Shown piece by piece: positions 15,645 through 25,109 of a stretch of DNA of 38,890 nucleotides. Position numbers and translations under genes: made by a program. Each line of letters opens with the position of its first letter. Position 1 is the stretch's first letter. The notes below the pieces were generated by a model. That model was not told the origin of the DNA and ran no database searches. It was given only the letters and a program-made list of their open reading frames with translations. The DNA is taken from the NCBI GenBank assembly GCA_900317365.1, contig ONGM01000143.1, positions 1 to 38,890 of the forward strand, given 5' to 3'. This DNA comes from an uncultured Planctomycetota bacterium (GTDB taxonomy: Bacteria; Planctomycetota; Planctomycetia; Pirellulales; Thermoguttaceae).

Positions 15645-16961
15645 ATGAAAAGTAAACTGTTTGCCGTTGGCGTTCGTCTAACATTCTTTTTCCTACTTTC
15701 TTCCGTTGTCTTCGCCGACTACCGGATTGACTACGAAATCGACAGGGATTCTCACGAATACGCCGTTGGTGAGGAAGCAGCGATCACCGTACAAGTTTAC
15801 GATCAGGACGAATTGTCAAAGGAAGGCGTCTTATCCGTTACCTTCACGAACGACGGAAGAAACGCCGTCGCCGAGCCGCTAGAGTTTAACGTTTCGGAAT
15901 CCAATCCCGTTTCAATTAAGGGCAAGCTTGATTTCCCCGGCTTTTTGCAGATCAATCTAAAATACACGCCTTCAAAAGAAGAACCGGGGACCTCTAAACT
16001 CATTGGTCTTGCCTTTGATCCGACAAAAATCGAGCCGGGTCTTCCTGCTCCCGACGATTTCGATTCCTTTTGGGAAGATGGGAAAGCGGAAACGCGCAAT
16101 ATTCCGATCGATCTCGAACAAGAAAAGATCGAGAATCTTTCTAATGAAACGCGCGACGTCTACCGCGTCAGTTTTGCGACAGTAAACGATCGCCGCGTTT
16201 ACGGCTTTCTAACGATTCCGAAAAAGGGACAAGCGCCGTTTCCTGCAATCGTGAATGTTCCAGGGGCAGGTCCCGGCGTCGGTCCGGAAACTTGGCTCGC
16301 CAACGAGGGCTTCGTTGTTCTCACAATGAATGTCTTCCCGTACCATGTTGGTCTTACAGGAGAAGAACGTCAAAAGCAATATGACGACTATAACAAATCT
16401 CTTGGTCAGCGGTATTGCTATGCGAACTCCAACGATCGAAACGCCTACTTCTTCCGTTCGGTGTATTTGGGTATAGACCGAGCCGTCGATTGGCTTGCGG
16501 AACAAGACTATGTCGACGAAACAAGGATAGGCGTTTACGGGTCAAGCCAAGGCGGCGCTTCCGCATTGATCTTAGGGGGACTCAATTCCCATTTTTGTTC
16601 CGTTCTTTCGGCAGTACCGGCGCTTTGCGATCATAACGGATATTTGAAAGGTCGTTCCCCCGGTTGGCCGCGTCTGGTCGATACGGCAAAAACAGATTCT
16701 GAGCAAGTCGCAGACGCGGCTCGCTACCTTGATTCTGTGAATTTTGCCCGGAAGATCGACGTTCCCATTACGGTTACCGTCGGATTTATCGACATAGTTT
16801 GCAGTCCCAGTTCCGTATATTCAGCGTACAATTCGATTCCTTCCAAGAATAAGCGGATTCTTCATGAACCGTTGCTCGGACACCAGAATAAACAAAAGTT
16901 TAGCGACGCCTTCGTTGAGTTTCGCAACAATCTGAAAGAATCGCGTCAAACACAACCATAA
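15645..16961 (+). CDS. Exported CE7-like acetyl (xylan) esterase
   Basis: 438 residues. Signal peptide (LTFFFLLSSVVFA-D), then a ~110-residue beta-rich N-terminal domain (residues 22-130), then an alpha/beta-hydrolase of the cephalosporin-C deacetylase/acetylxylan esterase type: a DDFDSFW motif at its start, the nucleophile elbow GSSQGG (Ser301), Asp383 in GFIDIVC and His413 in LGHQNK. The family removes acetyl groups from xylo-oligosaccharides and related sugars. The extra N-terminal sandwich is common in planctomycete and Bacteroidetes members. The gene has its own promoter and lies 79 bases before the GH127-like gene; together they suggest de-acetylation and arabinose removal from a hemicellulose-like glycan outside the cell. 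Confidence 0.85.
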   Translation: MKSKLFAVGVRLTFFFLLSSVVFADYRIDYEIDRDSHEYAVGEEAAITVQVYDQDELSKEGVLSVTFTNDGRNAVAEPLEFNVSESNPVSIKGKLDFPGFLQINLKYTPSKEEPGTSKLIGLAFDPTKIEPGLPAPDDFDSFWEDGKAETRNIPIDLEQEKIENLSNETRDVYRVSFATVNDRRVYGFLTIPKKGQAPFPAIVNVPGAGPGVGPETWLANEGFVVLTMNVFPYHVGLTGEERQKQYDDYNKSLGQRYCYANSNDRNAYFFRSVYLGIDRAVDWLAEQDYVDETRIGVYGSSQGGASALILGGLNSHFCSVLSAVPALCDHNGYLKGRSPGWPRLVDTAKTDSEQVADAARYLDSVNFARKIDVPITVTVGFIDIVCSPSSVYSAYNSIPSKNKRILHEPLLGHQNKQKFSDAFVEFRNNLKESRQTQP

Positions 16962-16980
16962 GAAACGCAATGACATTCGA

Positions 16981-17008
16981 TATTCGTTTCCATGATTGAA
17001 AACGAATA
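16981..17008 (+). repeat. 9-bp inverted repeat between CE7 and GH127 genes
   Basis: TATTCGTTT (16981-16989) and AAACGAATA (17000-17008), 10-base gap, AT-rich and without a U-tract. It sits 32 bases before the GH127 start codon. It is more operator-like than terminator-like, but could equally be a weak processing hairpin. Confidence 0.4.
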
Positions 17009-17040
17009 AACATCCCTTTATATCCATAGGAATATCGCAC

Positions 17041-19095
17041 ATGAGCCATTTTAAACTTAGTCTCTCCGTTGCGGTTGTTTTCGCTTTTGCGACGTCAGTA
17101 TTCGGCGCCGATAAGATCGAAAACGTGGCGGGTCCCGACGCCAACGCAACGTCGGCGCATTATCTTGCGAATCGCGCGCCGCTCGTTCCGTCGCCTTTTC
17201 TTAAGCTACCCCTCGGGTCGATTGAAGCTCACGGCTGGCTCGGTCGCTATCTCGAACTCCAACGCGACGGTCTTTCCGGCAAACTTGGCGAATTGAGCAA
17301 GTGGCTGGAGAAAAAAGACAACGCTTGGCTTCAAAAAGGCGGAAAATACGGCTGGGAAGAATTGCCTTACTGGCTACGCGGTTACGTGGATCTCGCGTAT
17401 CTTCTCAACGACAAGGACATGATCGCCGAAGCTCAAATTTGGATTGAGGCGATTCTCAAGAGTCAACGAGCCGACGGCTACTTTGGTCCCGCCAATCCCG
17501 ATACGGAAAAAGGTTGCGACCTCTGGCCCAATATGCTCGTATTGTTCTTGATGCAATCATATTACGAATACACCAAGGACGAACGCGTTATTACCTTTAT
17601 GTCGAAGTACTTCGACTGGATCGCCATGTATCCGGAAAAGAAGTTCCTCAAAACGTATTGGGAAAACAGTCGAGCCGGCGATCTTCTTTACAGTTGCTTC
17701 TGGCTTTACAACATTACAGGTAACGAGACGCTTTTAGCCGTCGCGCGTAAAATTAACGCGAATACGGCGAACTGGAAGCAACAGTCCACGCTTCCGAACT
17801 GGCACAACGTAAATATTGCCCAATGTTTTAGACAGCCTGCAACGTGGTGGATGCTTTCTCACGACGAAGCTGATAAATTCGCTACATACAACGACTTTTG
17901 GCTTATCCGCGCCACATTTGGTCAAGTTCCTGGCGGAATGTGGGGAGGCGACGAAAACTCTCGCGTCGGGTATATCGATCCGCGGCAAGGGATCGAAACG
18001 TGCGGTATATTTGAACAAATGACGAGCGATATGCTGCTCTTCCGATTTACAGGCGATCTTTCTTGGGTCGATCACGCCGAAGACGTCGCGTTCAATACGG
18101 CGCCGGCGGCGGTCATGCCGAACTTTAAAGCGTTGCGTTATATCACGTCGCCTAACCAGCCGATCTCCGATTCGAAGAATCACGCGCCTGGCATCGACAA
18201 CGCCGGACCGTTCATGGCGATGAATCCGTTTAGTAGTCGTTGTTGCCAGCACAATCACACGCACGGCTGGCCGTATTATATCGAAAATCTCTGGACGGCG
18301 ACTCCCGACGGCGGTCTTGCCGCGACCCTGTACGGCGCCAGTTCCGTTAAGGCTAAGGTAGGAACCGGCGTCGACGTCGTTGTCGACGAAGTTACGAACT
18401 ATCCTTTCGACGAAAGCATTACGTTCACAGTTCGACTTCCCGAAAACGTCAAATCCGCGAACTTCCCGTTCTATGCTCGCGCGCCGAAATGGTGCGACAA
18501 CGCCGCGATCTCGATCAACGGCGTTAAGTCAAACGTAACCGCCAAACCTCAAACTTGGTTTAGAATCGAGCGCGAATGGTCAGACGGCGATTCCGTTGTT
18601 CTAACGTTGCCGGCGAAGGCGAGCTATCGCAAATGGGATCAAAACAAAGGATGCGTGAGCATTGACTACGGTCCGCTGACATACTCCCTCAAGATCAAAG
18701 AAAACTATGTCAAGATGGACGGTCGTAAAGTCGCGATGGGCGACTCCGGCTGGCAAGAAGGCGCCAACCAAGAAGATTGGCCTTCCTTCGATATTCTTCC
18801 CGGTTCAGACTGGAATTTTGGCTTAGTTGACCCTGCTAAGCTCGATCTGGCAAATCTGAAAATCAATAAAAAAGAATGGCCGAAAGACAACTTCCCATGG
18901 ACGACTGAGTCGGTGCCTTATTCGATTAAGCTTCCCGGCAAAAAAGTCCCATCTTGGAAGATCGACGAATACGGACTTTGCGCACCTGTTCCATTCAGTC
19001 CGGCCCAAACGTCGGAACCGCTTCAAGAGCTTGAACTGATTCCGATGGGAGCCGCAAGACTGCGCATCTCCGCTTTCCCGACTGTTGCGGAATAA
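17041..19095 (+). CDS. Exported GH127-like beta-L-arabinofuranosidase
   Basis: 684 residues from the ATG at 17041, preceded by AGGAA and followed by a signal peptide (LSLSVAVVFAFATSVFGA-D); an upstream in-frame ATG at 16996 would spoil the signal. The (alpha/alpha)6-barrel domain (DUF1680/GH127 type) has LPLGSIEAHGWLGRYLELQ at its start and QRADGYFGP. It keeps the four residues that bind zinc in Bifidobacterium HypBA1: Glu319 and Cys321 (IETCG) and Cys401-Cys402 (SRCCQ). C-terminal beta-sandwich regions follow from about residue 440. The family removes terminal beta-L-arabinofuranose with a cysteine nucleophile. Located directly after the CE7-like esterase, probably co-transcribed, and closed by a strong terminator at 19135. 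Sequence-diverse GH127 relatives have other sugar specificities, so the substrate is likely rather than certain. Confidence 0.88.
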   Translation: MSHFKLSLSVAVVFAFATSVFGADKIENVAGPDANATSAHYLANRAPLVPSPFLKLPLGSIEAHGWLGRYLELQRDGLSGKLGELSKWLEKKDNAWLQKGGKYGWEELPYWLRGYVDLAYLLNDKDMIAEAQIWIEAILKSQRADGYFGPANPDTEKGCDLWPNMLVLFLMQSYYEYTKDERVITFMSKYFDWIAMYPEKKFLKTYWENSRAGDLLYSCFWLYNITGNETLLAVARKINANTANWKQQSTLPNWHNVNIAQCFRQPATWWMLSHDEADKFATYNDFWLIRATFGQVPGGMWGGDENSRVGYIDPRQGIETCGIFEQMTSDMLLFRFTGDLSWVDHAEDVAFNTAPAAVMPNFKALRYITSPNQPISDSKNHAPGIDNAGPFMAMNPFSSRCCQHNHTHGWPYYIENLWTATPDGGLAATLYGASSVKAKVGTGVDVVVDEVTNYPFDESITFTVRLPENVKSANFPFYARAPKWCDNAAISINGVKSNVTAKPQTWFRIEREWSDGDSVVLTLPAKASYRKWDQNKGCVSIDYGPLTYSLKIKENYVKMDGRKVAMGDSGWQEGANQEDWPSFDILPGSDWNFGLVDPAKLDLANLKINKKEWPKDNFPWTTESVPYSIKLPGKKVPSWKIDEYGLCAPVPFSPAQTSEPLQELELIPMGAARLRISAFPTVAE

Positions 19096-19134
19096 AATCA
19101 AACACGAAACTCGATTCGTTTGAATCGAAAACAC

Positions 19135-19174
19135 AAACGCCCCAAGCCTCGCAAAAGACTTGGGGCGTTTTCTT
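19135..19174 (+). terminator. Rho-independent terminator between convergent genes
   Basis: AAACGCCCCAAG (19135-19146) pairs perfectly with CTTGGGGCGTTT (19159-19170), loop 12, followed by TCTT. It lies 40 bases after the GH127 stop and 65 bases beyond the end of the minus-strand Gfo/Idh gene, and its A-rich 5' flank lets it work in both directions. Confidence 0.88.
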
Positions 19175-19234
19175 ATTCATACGTCGAACGGCGGGAACAA
19201 CTAGCAAACCGCCGACGCTTCATGGGAACGCAAA

Positions 19235-20704
19235 TTACAGCTCGATCTCGGGAACGGTAAATTCAGCGTTCCTATATTCTCGTTTAAGGAACGAGTTAGC
19301 TTTTTCGGAGTCGACGCCGACAAACTGACGCGAATCAGAATCGAAGGTAAGCATATCGCTACACACGACTTCAGAATTGATCATCGAGACGCCGTGCGTT
19401 GCGAGCGTTTGCTGCGCGCTGTCAAGCGTTTCGCCCCAAATTTGCTCGGCGCCTGTCGCCGCTTTGGCAATGACGGCGGCGCGATCCGTCGTGATTTTCG
19501 TCCCGCATCGGAACGCAATGTTCGCAAGGTTGCACCATTCGCTCGTCGCTTTGCCGATCGCGATTTCGCCTTTCAGTTGCGAATTGTCGCCGGATTTGAC
19601 CGCTTCAATGAACGCGCGCTGGTGATCCCATTGTCCGCTGTCGCCTTTCCATTGCTTAATCAGATTGCCGTCTTCGTCGAAGGCTTTGGCGCTTCCGCGT
19701 TGTCCTTCCAAACGTCCGCCTTCGCAATAGGCAATGTACCCGGAGCCCGGTCCCGGATGCGGACCCGCAGATTTCTGATCCTTCATCGCGAGCGTCGACA
19801 ATCCCAAAACAACCGGAATCGCGCCCGTGTCGAAGTACACGAAATGGATGTTGGGGGTTTCGCCGTCGTCCTTCTCTCCGCCTCGAATACCGCCGCCGAT
19901 AATGCGCTTTGGGAATTCCATGGCGTCGAGCAAAACATTGTTTCGACAGTCGTCAAGGACGTGGACGCCCCAGTTTCCCATTTCGCCCGTGCCGGTATTG
20001 AAAGACCAGTGCCAGTCGTATTGCAACGTGTTGCGATACATCGGCATGTCGAGCGCCGGACCCAACCAGAGGTTCTTATCGACGGTTGTCGGAAAGTCCA
20101 ACGGAGTGTCCCGAAGTCCGATAGGATTACGAGGCATATAGTGATTGACGCGCGCCGCTTTGATTGCGCCAAGTTGTTTTTCTTCATGCAGAAAACGCTT
20201 GATTTCGACCTGCATTTTATCGCTGCGTTGCTGCATGCCGACTTGGCAGATTCTCTTATACTTTCGCGCGGCGTTGCACGCTTGGATACCCTCGTAAACA
20301 TTATGCGCGAGCGGTTTTTCAACGTAAACGTCTTTCCCTGCTTGCATAGCCCAAATTGCCGCCAAGCAGTGCCAATGATCGCACGTTGTGATGACGACTG
20401 CGTCGATATCCTTGTCGTCGATCAGTTGACGGCAGTCGGAGAAGGTTTTGACGTTCGATAGCTCGTGTTTTTTCACTGTTGAATCAACGCGTGACGAATC
20501 CGGATCGCACACAGCGACGACCGCGACGTCGTCCATTTTGCGGAACGCCGCGATATGCTCGTTTCCTCGGATTCCTCCGCCAATGGCGCCAATACGAACG
20601 TTTTCGTTAGCGCCTCGCGCGATTTGCGCAGGCGCAGGGAATAACGACGCGGCGCCTACGGTAAGAGAAGCGCCAATAAACTGACGTCGATTAAGATGAG
20701 TCAT
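19235..20704 (-). CDS. Tat-exported Gfo/Idh/MocA-family oxidoreductase (second)
   Basis: 489 residues from the ATG at 20704, with GGAAGGA upstream. Twin-arginine signal HLNRRQFIGASL (Arg6-Arg7), cleavage near ARGA-N, then the Rossmann start VRIGAIGGG, the VEKPL motif (Lys130), and MGNWGVHVLDD in the substrate domain. It is ~85 residues longer than the Gfo/Idh protein at 12023, with a longer C-terminal region, and is not a close copy of it. Expected to be an NAD(P)-linked sugar or inositol oxidoreductase acting outside the cytoplasm. It is monocistronic, convergent with the GH127 gene and followed by a shared terminator. Substrate unknown. Confidence 0.88.
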   Translation of the reverse strand: MTHLNRRQFIGASLTVGAASLFPAPAQIARGANENVRIGAIGGGIRGNEHIAAFRKMDDVAVVAVCDPDSSRVDSTVKKHELSNVKTFSDCRQLIDDKDIDAVVITTCDHWHCLAAIWAMQAGKDVYVEKPLAHNVYEGIQACNAARKYKRICQVGMQQRSDKMQVEIKRFLHEEKQLGAIKAARVNHYMPRNPIGLRDTPLDFPTTVDKNLWLGPALDMPMYRNTLQYDWHWSFNTGTGEMGNWGVHVLDDCRNNVLLDAMEFPKRIIGGGIRGGEKDDGETPNIHFVYFDTGAIPVVLGLSTLAMKDQKSAGPHPGPGSGYIAYCEGGRLEGQRGSAKAFDEDGNLIKQWKGDSGQWDHQRAFIEAVKSGDNSQLKGEIAIGKATSEWCNLANIAFRCGTKITTDRAAVIAKAATGAEQIWGETLDSAQQTLATHGVSMINSEVVCSDMLTFDSDSRQFVGVDSEKANSFLKREYRNAEFTVPEIEL

Positions 20705-20820
20705 GACAAATCCTTCCGCTATTACACTTGATATGACGTTAAACTTTTCAGGCAATGTGACAACGCCGACAAGCCGAGAAGATCAGCGCGCCGTTTCATC
20801 TCGCCCATCTCCATAATAAC

Positions 20821-20853
20821 AAAACGACGCGCCTAAATAAAGCGCGTCGTTTA
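20821..20853 (-). terminator. Terminator of the leuCD-NAD kinase operon
   Basis: AAACGACGCGC (20822-20832) pairs perfectly with 20842-20852 across a 9-base loop. On the minus strand the stem is followed by TTTTGTTATT. It lies 26 bases after the NAD kinase stop codon. Confidence 0.75.
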
Positions 20854-20878
20854 AAAAAGCTGGAAGAAATCCGATTTC

Positions 20879-21814
20879 TTAACGATGCTTCCATCGTTCC
20901 ACAGCGTCGACCGCCCAATCTAGCTTACGTTGAAGGTTGCGATAATACCTATTGTTCGGAACGACGATCATTTTAAAAGCAAAAGGAGCGCGTCGAACGA
21001 CAACAACGTCGTCCTTATCGAGTTTTAATCGAGAATCCCCGTCGACCACAAGGTAAACCTCGCCTGTTGCCGCTTGCATTTCGTATGTTCGCGACGCTGA
21101 ATCAACGACGGAGCGAAAATTCATGGTCTGCGGCGCTAGAGGCGTAATCACGATCGTTGCCAAGTCGTTTCTCAGAATTGGTCCTCCAGCTGAAAGACTG
21201 TGACCGGTCGAGCCAACGGGCGTCGCCAAAACCAGACCGTCTCCGCGAAAAGCGGCGACAAGTTCGCCGTCGACGGCAAGCCCGATCTTGACGATCGAGA
21301 AAGGCGCGCTACCGCGCAACGCCACTTCGTTGACCACGAGCTGATTGCTAAGACAATATCTTTCGGAAACGCCCGAAAGCCAGTTCGTCGGAATGGCGCG
21401 AGAGCAAAGCCTGGGAGAAATCGACTTGAAATCCGGCGGGTCGACGTCGTCGCGCCTTTTACGCCAAACGGAACAGTTTAGCAGAAGTTGCTCACGAATC
21501 TCAAACTTCTTGAACGCGTCCGATTCAAGAAACGGTATGAGTTCGTGAGGATCGACGCTTGACAGAAAACCCAAGGTTCCAAGATTGACGGCGAGTATCG
21601 GAAGTTGATTCTCACCCATTTGGTGAATCGAACGCAAAACGGAACCGTCGCCGCCAAAAACCAACGCAATGTCGGCGGCGACGGTTGTCAAATCCAGCTT
21701 GTTCTCGAAATCGGCGGCGACCACGTCGACGACCTTTTCGATCTCAGGCCGCAACGCAGCCACGCCGTCAAGCACGCCTTGGCGTTTACCGTTTCCAAGA
21801 AGAATCGCTTTCAT
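20879..21814 (-). CDS. nadK: NAD kinase
   Basis: 311 residues from the ATG at 21814; a TTG six codons earlier is less likely. It makes NADP by phosphorylating NAD with ATP, in the cytoplasm. Motifs: VFGGDGSVL (catalytic GGDG, Asp56), NLGTLGFLSS, the long Asn/Glu strand NQLVVNEVAL, and TPVGSTGHSLSAGGPI, the NAD-binding loop. Compared with the usual ~290 residues it carries a ~20-residue extra segment around residues 115-140 (KRRDDVDPPDFKSISPR). It is the last gene of a leuC-leuD-nadK unit, 27 bases after leuD, and is closed by a terminator. Leucine synthesis upstream uses NADPH-dependent steps, so the co-location is reasonable though not typical. Confidence 0.93.
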   Translation of the reverse strand: MKAILLGNGKRQGVLDGVAALRPEIEKVVDVVAADFENKLDLTTVAADIALVFGGDGSVLRSIHQMGENQLPILAVNLGTLGFLSSVDPHELIPFLESDAFKKFEIREQLLLNCSVWRKRRDDVDPPDFKSISPRLCSRAIPTNWLSGVSERYCLSNQLVVNEVALRGSAPFSIVKIGLAVDGELVAAFRGDGLVLATPVGSTGHSLSAGGPILRNDLATIVITPLAPQTMNFRSVVDSASRTYEMQAATGEVYLVVDGDSRLKLDKDDVVVVRRAPFAFKMIVVPNNRYYRNLQRKLDWAVDAVERWKHR

Positions 21815-21841
21815 TGTTATTTCATTTCCCAAATAAATCGT

Positions 21842-22438
21842 TTAAACGATTCCATGCTTTTTCTCGTAATCGAGGATCTTGTCTTCAAAACGCAGTGTCA
21901 GTCCAACGTCGTCCCAACCGTTCATCAAGCAGTCGCGACGGAAATCGTCGATCTCAAACGCGATCTTGAGTCCGTATTGATCGGTAATGATCTTCTTCTC
22001 CAGATCGACGTTCAACTTATAAGGACGATGCTTCGCTTCGCGTTGGAAAAGGTCTTCGATTTGCTCCTCGCTTAACTTAACGGGCAAATAACCGTTCTTG
22101 AAAGAATTATTGTAAAAAATGTCGGCGAAACTCGACGCGAGGACGACCTTGAAACCGTAGTCGGCGATAGCCCACGGCGCGTGTTCACGGCTTGAACCGC
22201 AACCAAAGTTGCGGCGCGCCAAAAGAATCGTTGCGTCGCGATATTCCGGACGATTGAGTTCAAATTCCGGATTCTCGTCATAATTATCGTTGAGGTAACG
22301 CCAATCGAAAAACAAAAACTTTCCGAATCCGCTGCGTTCAACTCTTTTAAGGAACTGCTTAGGAACGAGTTGATCGGTGTCGATATCGCTTCTATCGATC
22401 GGAACGACGACGCCTTCGTGTTTAATAAACGCTTGCAT
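21842..22438 (-). CDS. leuD: 3-isopropylmalate dehydratase small subunit
   Basis: 198 residues, the usual size. Forms the swivelling subunit that, with LeuC, isomerises 2-isopropylmalate to 3-isopropylmalate in leucine synthesis. Motifs: DIDTDQLVPKQFLK near the start, FGCGSSREHAPWA and FADIFYNNSFKNGYLPV, all diagnostic for the aconitase-type swivel domain. Lies 92 bases downstream of leuC and 27 bases before the NAD kinase gene. Transcription from the leuC promoter at 24047-24074 is likely. Confidence 0.97.
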   Translation of the reverse strand: MQAFIKHEGVVVPIDRSDIDTDQLVPKQFLKRVERSGFGKFLFFDWRYLNDNYDENPEFELNRPEYRDATILLARRNFGCGSSREHAPWAIADYGFKVVLASSFADIFYNNSFKNGYLPVKLSEEQIEDLFQREAKHRPYKLNVDLEKKIITDQYGLKIAFEIDDFRRDCLMNGWDDVGLTLRFEDKILDYEKKHGIV

Positions 22439-22530
22439 TCTTGAACCTTAATTTGTAGTTCTTTAAACGTGAAAGAACCGAATCTCCTTTGAACGGTTTT
22501 CAAAGCTGAAAGGAGACGCAAAACGCATGA

Positions 22531-23967
22531 TTAATTATACTTCCAATCGCGGATATCAAAGAAATGTCCTTTGATCGCCGCCGCCGCCGCCATCGCCGGG
22601 GAAACCAGGTGCGTTCGACCGCCTTTTCCCATGCGTCCTTCAAAATTTCGGTTGCTTGTTCCGGCGCAACGTTCCCCCGGTTGGAGCCGGTCGGGATTCA
22701 TCGCAAGACACATCGAGCAACCGGGTTCGCGCCATTCAAATCCGGCGTCAATAAAGATTTTGTCGAGACCTTCGGCTTCCGCCAACTTTTTCACGACGCC
22801 GCTACCGGGTACGGCGATCGCGCGGACTCCGTCGGCAACTTTATATCCCTTAACAACCTTCGCCGCTTCGCGGAAATCCTCGATACGACCGTTTGTGCAA
22901 GAACCAAGGAAAACCCAGTCCAACTTGATATCGGTCATTGGAGTTCCGGCTTCCAACGCCATATACTCCAACGCGGCTTTCGCCATTTTCTGTTCTTCCA
23001 CGTTGTCGAAGTCGCTCGGACTCGGAATGCGATCCGTTACTTCGACGCTTTGAGCAGGATTGGTTCCCCAGGTTACGCGCGGCTTAATATCAGCGGCGTT
23101 AAATCTGACTTCGCGGTCAAAAACGGCGTCTTCGTCCGACGGAAGATTTTTCCATTCTTCAACCGCCTTGTCGAAATCCTCGCCTTTGAGCATTTGAGGA
23201 CGATCTTTGATATAGGCGAACGTTTTCTCGTCAGGCGCGACCATGCCGACGCGAGCGCCCATTTCAATCGCCATATTGCACAAGGTCATACGACCTTCCA
23301 TCGAGAGAGCGCGAATAGCCTCGCCAGCAAATTCAACCGCATATCCGGCGCCGCCTGCGGTCGTCAGCTTGTTAATAACGTAGAGCGCTACGTCCTTTGC
23401 AGTCGATCCCTTGGGCAGAACGCCGTCTATAGTAATGCGCATGGTCTTCATTTTCTTTTGACGCAACGTTTGCGTCGCGAGAACATGTTCGACTTCGCTC
23501 GTGCCGGTGCCCATCGCAATAACGCCGAAAGCTCCGTGCGTCGCCGTATGGCTGTCGCCGCACGTCAACGTCATGCCTGGTCTAACGTGCCCTTGTTCAG
23601 GAGCGACGACGTGAATAACGCCCTGCTCGACGTCGTTGAGGTCATACAATCGAATCCCGAATTCGCGGCAATTTGCTCGTAGCGTTTCCACTTGTTTGCG
23701 AGCGATCGGATCGGCGATCGGCTTGTCTCGATCGGTGGTCGGAACGTCGTGGTCTTGCACCGCCATAACGCGTTCAGGACGGCGCGGTTTACGTCCGGCA
23801 AGTCTCAATCCTTCAAAAGCTTGGGGACTCGTTACTTCGTGACAAAGCAACTGGTCGATATAGAGAATGACGGAATCGTCCCCCGGTTCTTGATAGACAA
23901 CGTGACTGTCCCATATCTTATCGTACATCGTCTTTGGGGCGCGCGGCTCTTGCGACTCTTGTGCCAT
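22531..23967 (-). CDS. leuC: 3-isopropylmalate dehydratase large subunit
   Basis: 478 residues, normal length. Binds the [4Fe-4S] cluster and the substrate for the leucine-pathway isomerase. Cluster cysteines are visible: Cys357 in LGSCTNGR and Cys417/Cys420 in [10 protein letters not shown]. Other signatures are [32 protein letters not shown], and [17 protein letters not shown]. The ATG at 23967 has GAGGT upstream at a good distance. First gene of the leuC-leuD-nadK unit, behind a near-consensus promoter. No other leucine gene is in the window. Confidence 0.97.
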   Translation of the reverse strand: MAQESQEPRAPKTMYDKIWDSHVVYQEPGDDSVILYIDQLLCHEVTSPQAFEGLRLAGRKPRRPERVMAVQDHDVPTTDRDKPIADPIARKQVETLRANCREFGIRLYDLNDVEQGVIHVVAPEQGHVRPGMTLTCGDSHTATHGAFGVIAMGTGTSEVEHVLATQTLRQKKMKTMRITIDGVLPKGSTAKDVALYVINKLTTAGGAGYAVEFAGEAIRALSMEGRMTLCNMAIEMGARVGMVAPDEKTFAYIKDRPQMLKGEDFDKAVEEWKNLPSDEDAVFDREVRFNAADIKPRVTWGTNPAQSVEVTDRIPSPSDFDNVEEQKMAKAALEYMALEAGTPMTDIKLDWVFLGSCTNGRIEDFREAAKVVKGYKVADGVRAIAVPGSGVVKKLAEAEGLDKIFIDAGFEWREPGCSMCLAMNPDRLQPGERCAGTSNRNFEGRMGKGGRTHLVSPAMAAAAAIKGHFFDIRDWKYN

Positions 23968-24046
23968 TATTCAACCTCGAACACTTACTAAACATCCGAA
24001 ACAACTTTGCGCGCGTCGTTCTGCGCGCTAAGGACGGTTCCACGTG

Positions 24047-24074
24047 ATTATATGGCGGCGCAAATATCTGTCAA
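24047..24074 (-). promoter_or_regulatory. Near-consensus promoter of the leuC operon
   Basis: Read on the minus strand: perfect TTGACA (24074-24069), 16-base spacer, perfect TATAAT (24052-24047). Expected start near 24040, leader of ~70 bases to leuC. It lies only 7 bases beyond the end of the upstream hydrolase gene. The leader has no obvious Leu-rich attenuator peptide. Confidence 0.85.
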
Positions 24075-24081
24075 TATCGAG

Positions 24082-25020
24082 CTACCGACGTTCGGTCTGC
24101 GCTTTAAACTCCAAAGCGCGGGAAATAAACGCGTCGATTTCGTCAATCAACTCTTTCGTAATATCGTCGCCCATTCCAGAGATTCCGTGAGTGAATCCTT
24201 CGTTTTCGGAAAATTCAACGAGCGGAGCGCCGAGCGCGCGCAACGACGCGACCATTAACTCGTTCTCTTCCACGCGACATTTCCATTCCACCTTGCGATC
24301 GCCGAGAATAAAGAGCGCCGGAGGATAATCGGCGGAGAGTCCGCCAAGCGGCGCGTTTTCGTCAATGACCGGATTGTACTGCGAGCCGGGATATTTCAGG
24401 AGTTCTTTGACGTGAAAATGCGTTGTCATTTGTCCGCTGACTGGCAAAATACCGGCAAGTTGCGATCGATCGGCGCCGCAGGCGTTCAGCCATTTCGGAT
24501 ACGAAGTCAACATCGTCGTCAGATATCCGCCGGCGCTTCCGCCGGATACAAAGACGCCGCGCGGATCGCCGCCGTATTCGGAAATGTGCTTTAAAACCCA
24601 CGCCGTCGCTGCTGCGGCGTCCTCTATAAAGACCGGGAACGGAACTTTTGGCGAAAGACGATATCCGGCTGCGATAATAGCAAGACTCCCTTCTTTGTAA
24701 GCTTTCAGACGTTGGAACGCGGACGGAATATGCTTCTGTCCACCAGTCAAACCGCCGCCGTGGAACCAAATGATCGTCGCAAAAGGCTCTTGGGGGTTCT
24801 TCGGGTAAATAATATCGAGTCTGCAACGCTCGTTTACATACTCGTCGCGCTCGATCGATTCGACGTCGGCGTAGTAATCGACGTTAATCGCCTGCGCGTA
24901 ATCGTCCGCCGTGAGTTCTTGCGCCGACAAATTCGTCGACTGAAAGTTTAGCGTGAAAAGAACCGCCAGGAGAAAAAACGCGCGCAAAACGACGTTACAA
25001 AAACTGTTTTTACTGGTCAT
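24082..25020 (-). CDS. Exported alpha/beta-hydrolase (BD-FAE/HSL-like esterase)
   Basis: 312 residues. Signal peptide (LRAFFLLAVLFTLNFQSTNLSA-Q), then an alpha/beta-hydrolase: oxyanion motif WFHGGG (His87), nucleophile GGSAGG (Ser162), Asp241 in LGDRKVEW and His278 in GFTHG. The HGGG plus GxSxGG pair is typical of the hormone-sensitive-lipase-like and bacterial feruloyl/acetyl-xylan esterase (BD-FAE) groups, which hydrolyse small esters, often on hemicellulose. GGAG precedes the ATG. It is divergent from the GH99-like gene with 189 bases between, so the two may be co-regulated. Substrate not determined. Confidence 0.85.
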   Translation of the reverse strand: MTSKNSFCNVVLRAFFLLAVLFTLNFQSTNLSAQELTADDYAQAINVDYYADVESIERDEYVNERCRLDIIYPKNPQEPFATIIWFHGGGLTGGQKHIPSAFQRLKAYKEGSLAIIAAGYRLSPKVPFPVFIEDAAAATAWVLKHISEYGGDPRGVFVSGGSAGGYLTTMLTSYPKWLNACGADRSQLAGILPVSGQMTTHFHVKELLKYPGSQYNPVIDENAPLGGLSADYPPALFILGDRKVEWKCRVEENELMVASLRALGAPLVEFSENEGFTHGISGMGDDITKELIDEIDAFISRALEFKAQTERR

Positions 25021-25080
25021 GACTCCATTCCCGTCAAATGAAAGTGAACGCTTGGCGATAGGTCTTTGCTACAAATACGC

Positions 25081-25109
25081 TTCAAAACCCTCGCCATTTA
25101 TTATATAAT
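25081..25109 (+). promoter_or_regulatory. Possible promoter of the GH99-like gene
   Basis: TTCAAA (25081-25086), 17-base spacer, perfect TATAAT (25104-25109). The -35 is weak (4 of 6). The leader to 25210 would be ~95 bases. Confidence 0.45.

Noticed and set aside
19394..20461. 355-codon plus-strand frame opposite the second Gfo/Idh gene
   Set aside because: Antisense of an intact Rossmann-fold protein; no independent support.
22564..23682. 372-codon plus-strand frame opposite leuC
   Set aside because: leuC is certain from its cluster cysteines; the opposite frame has no motif.
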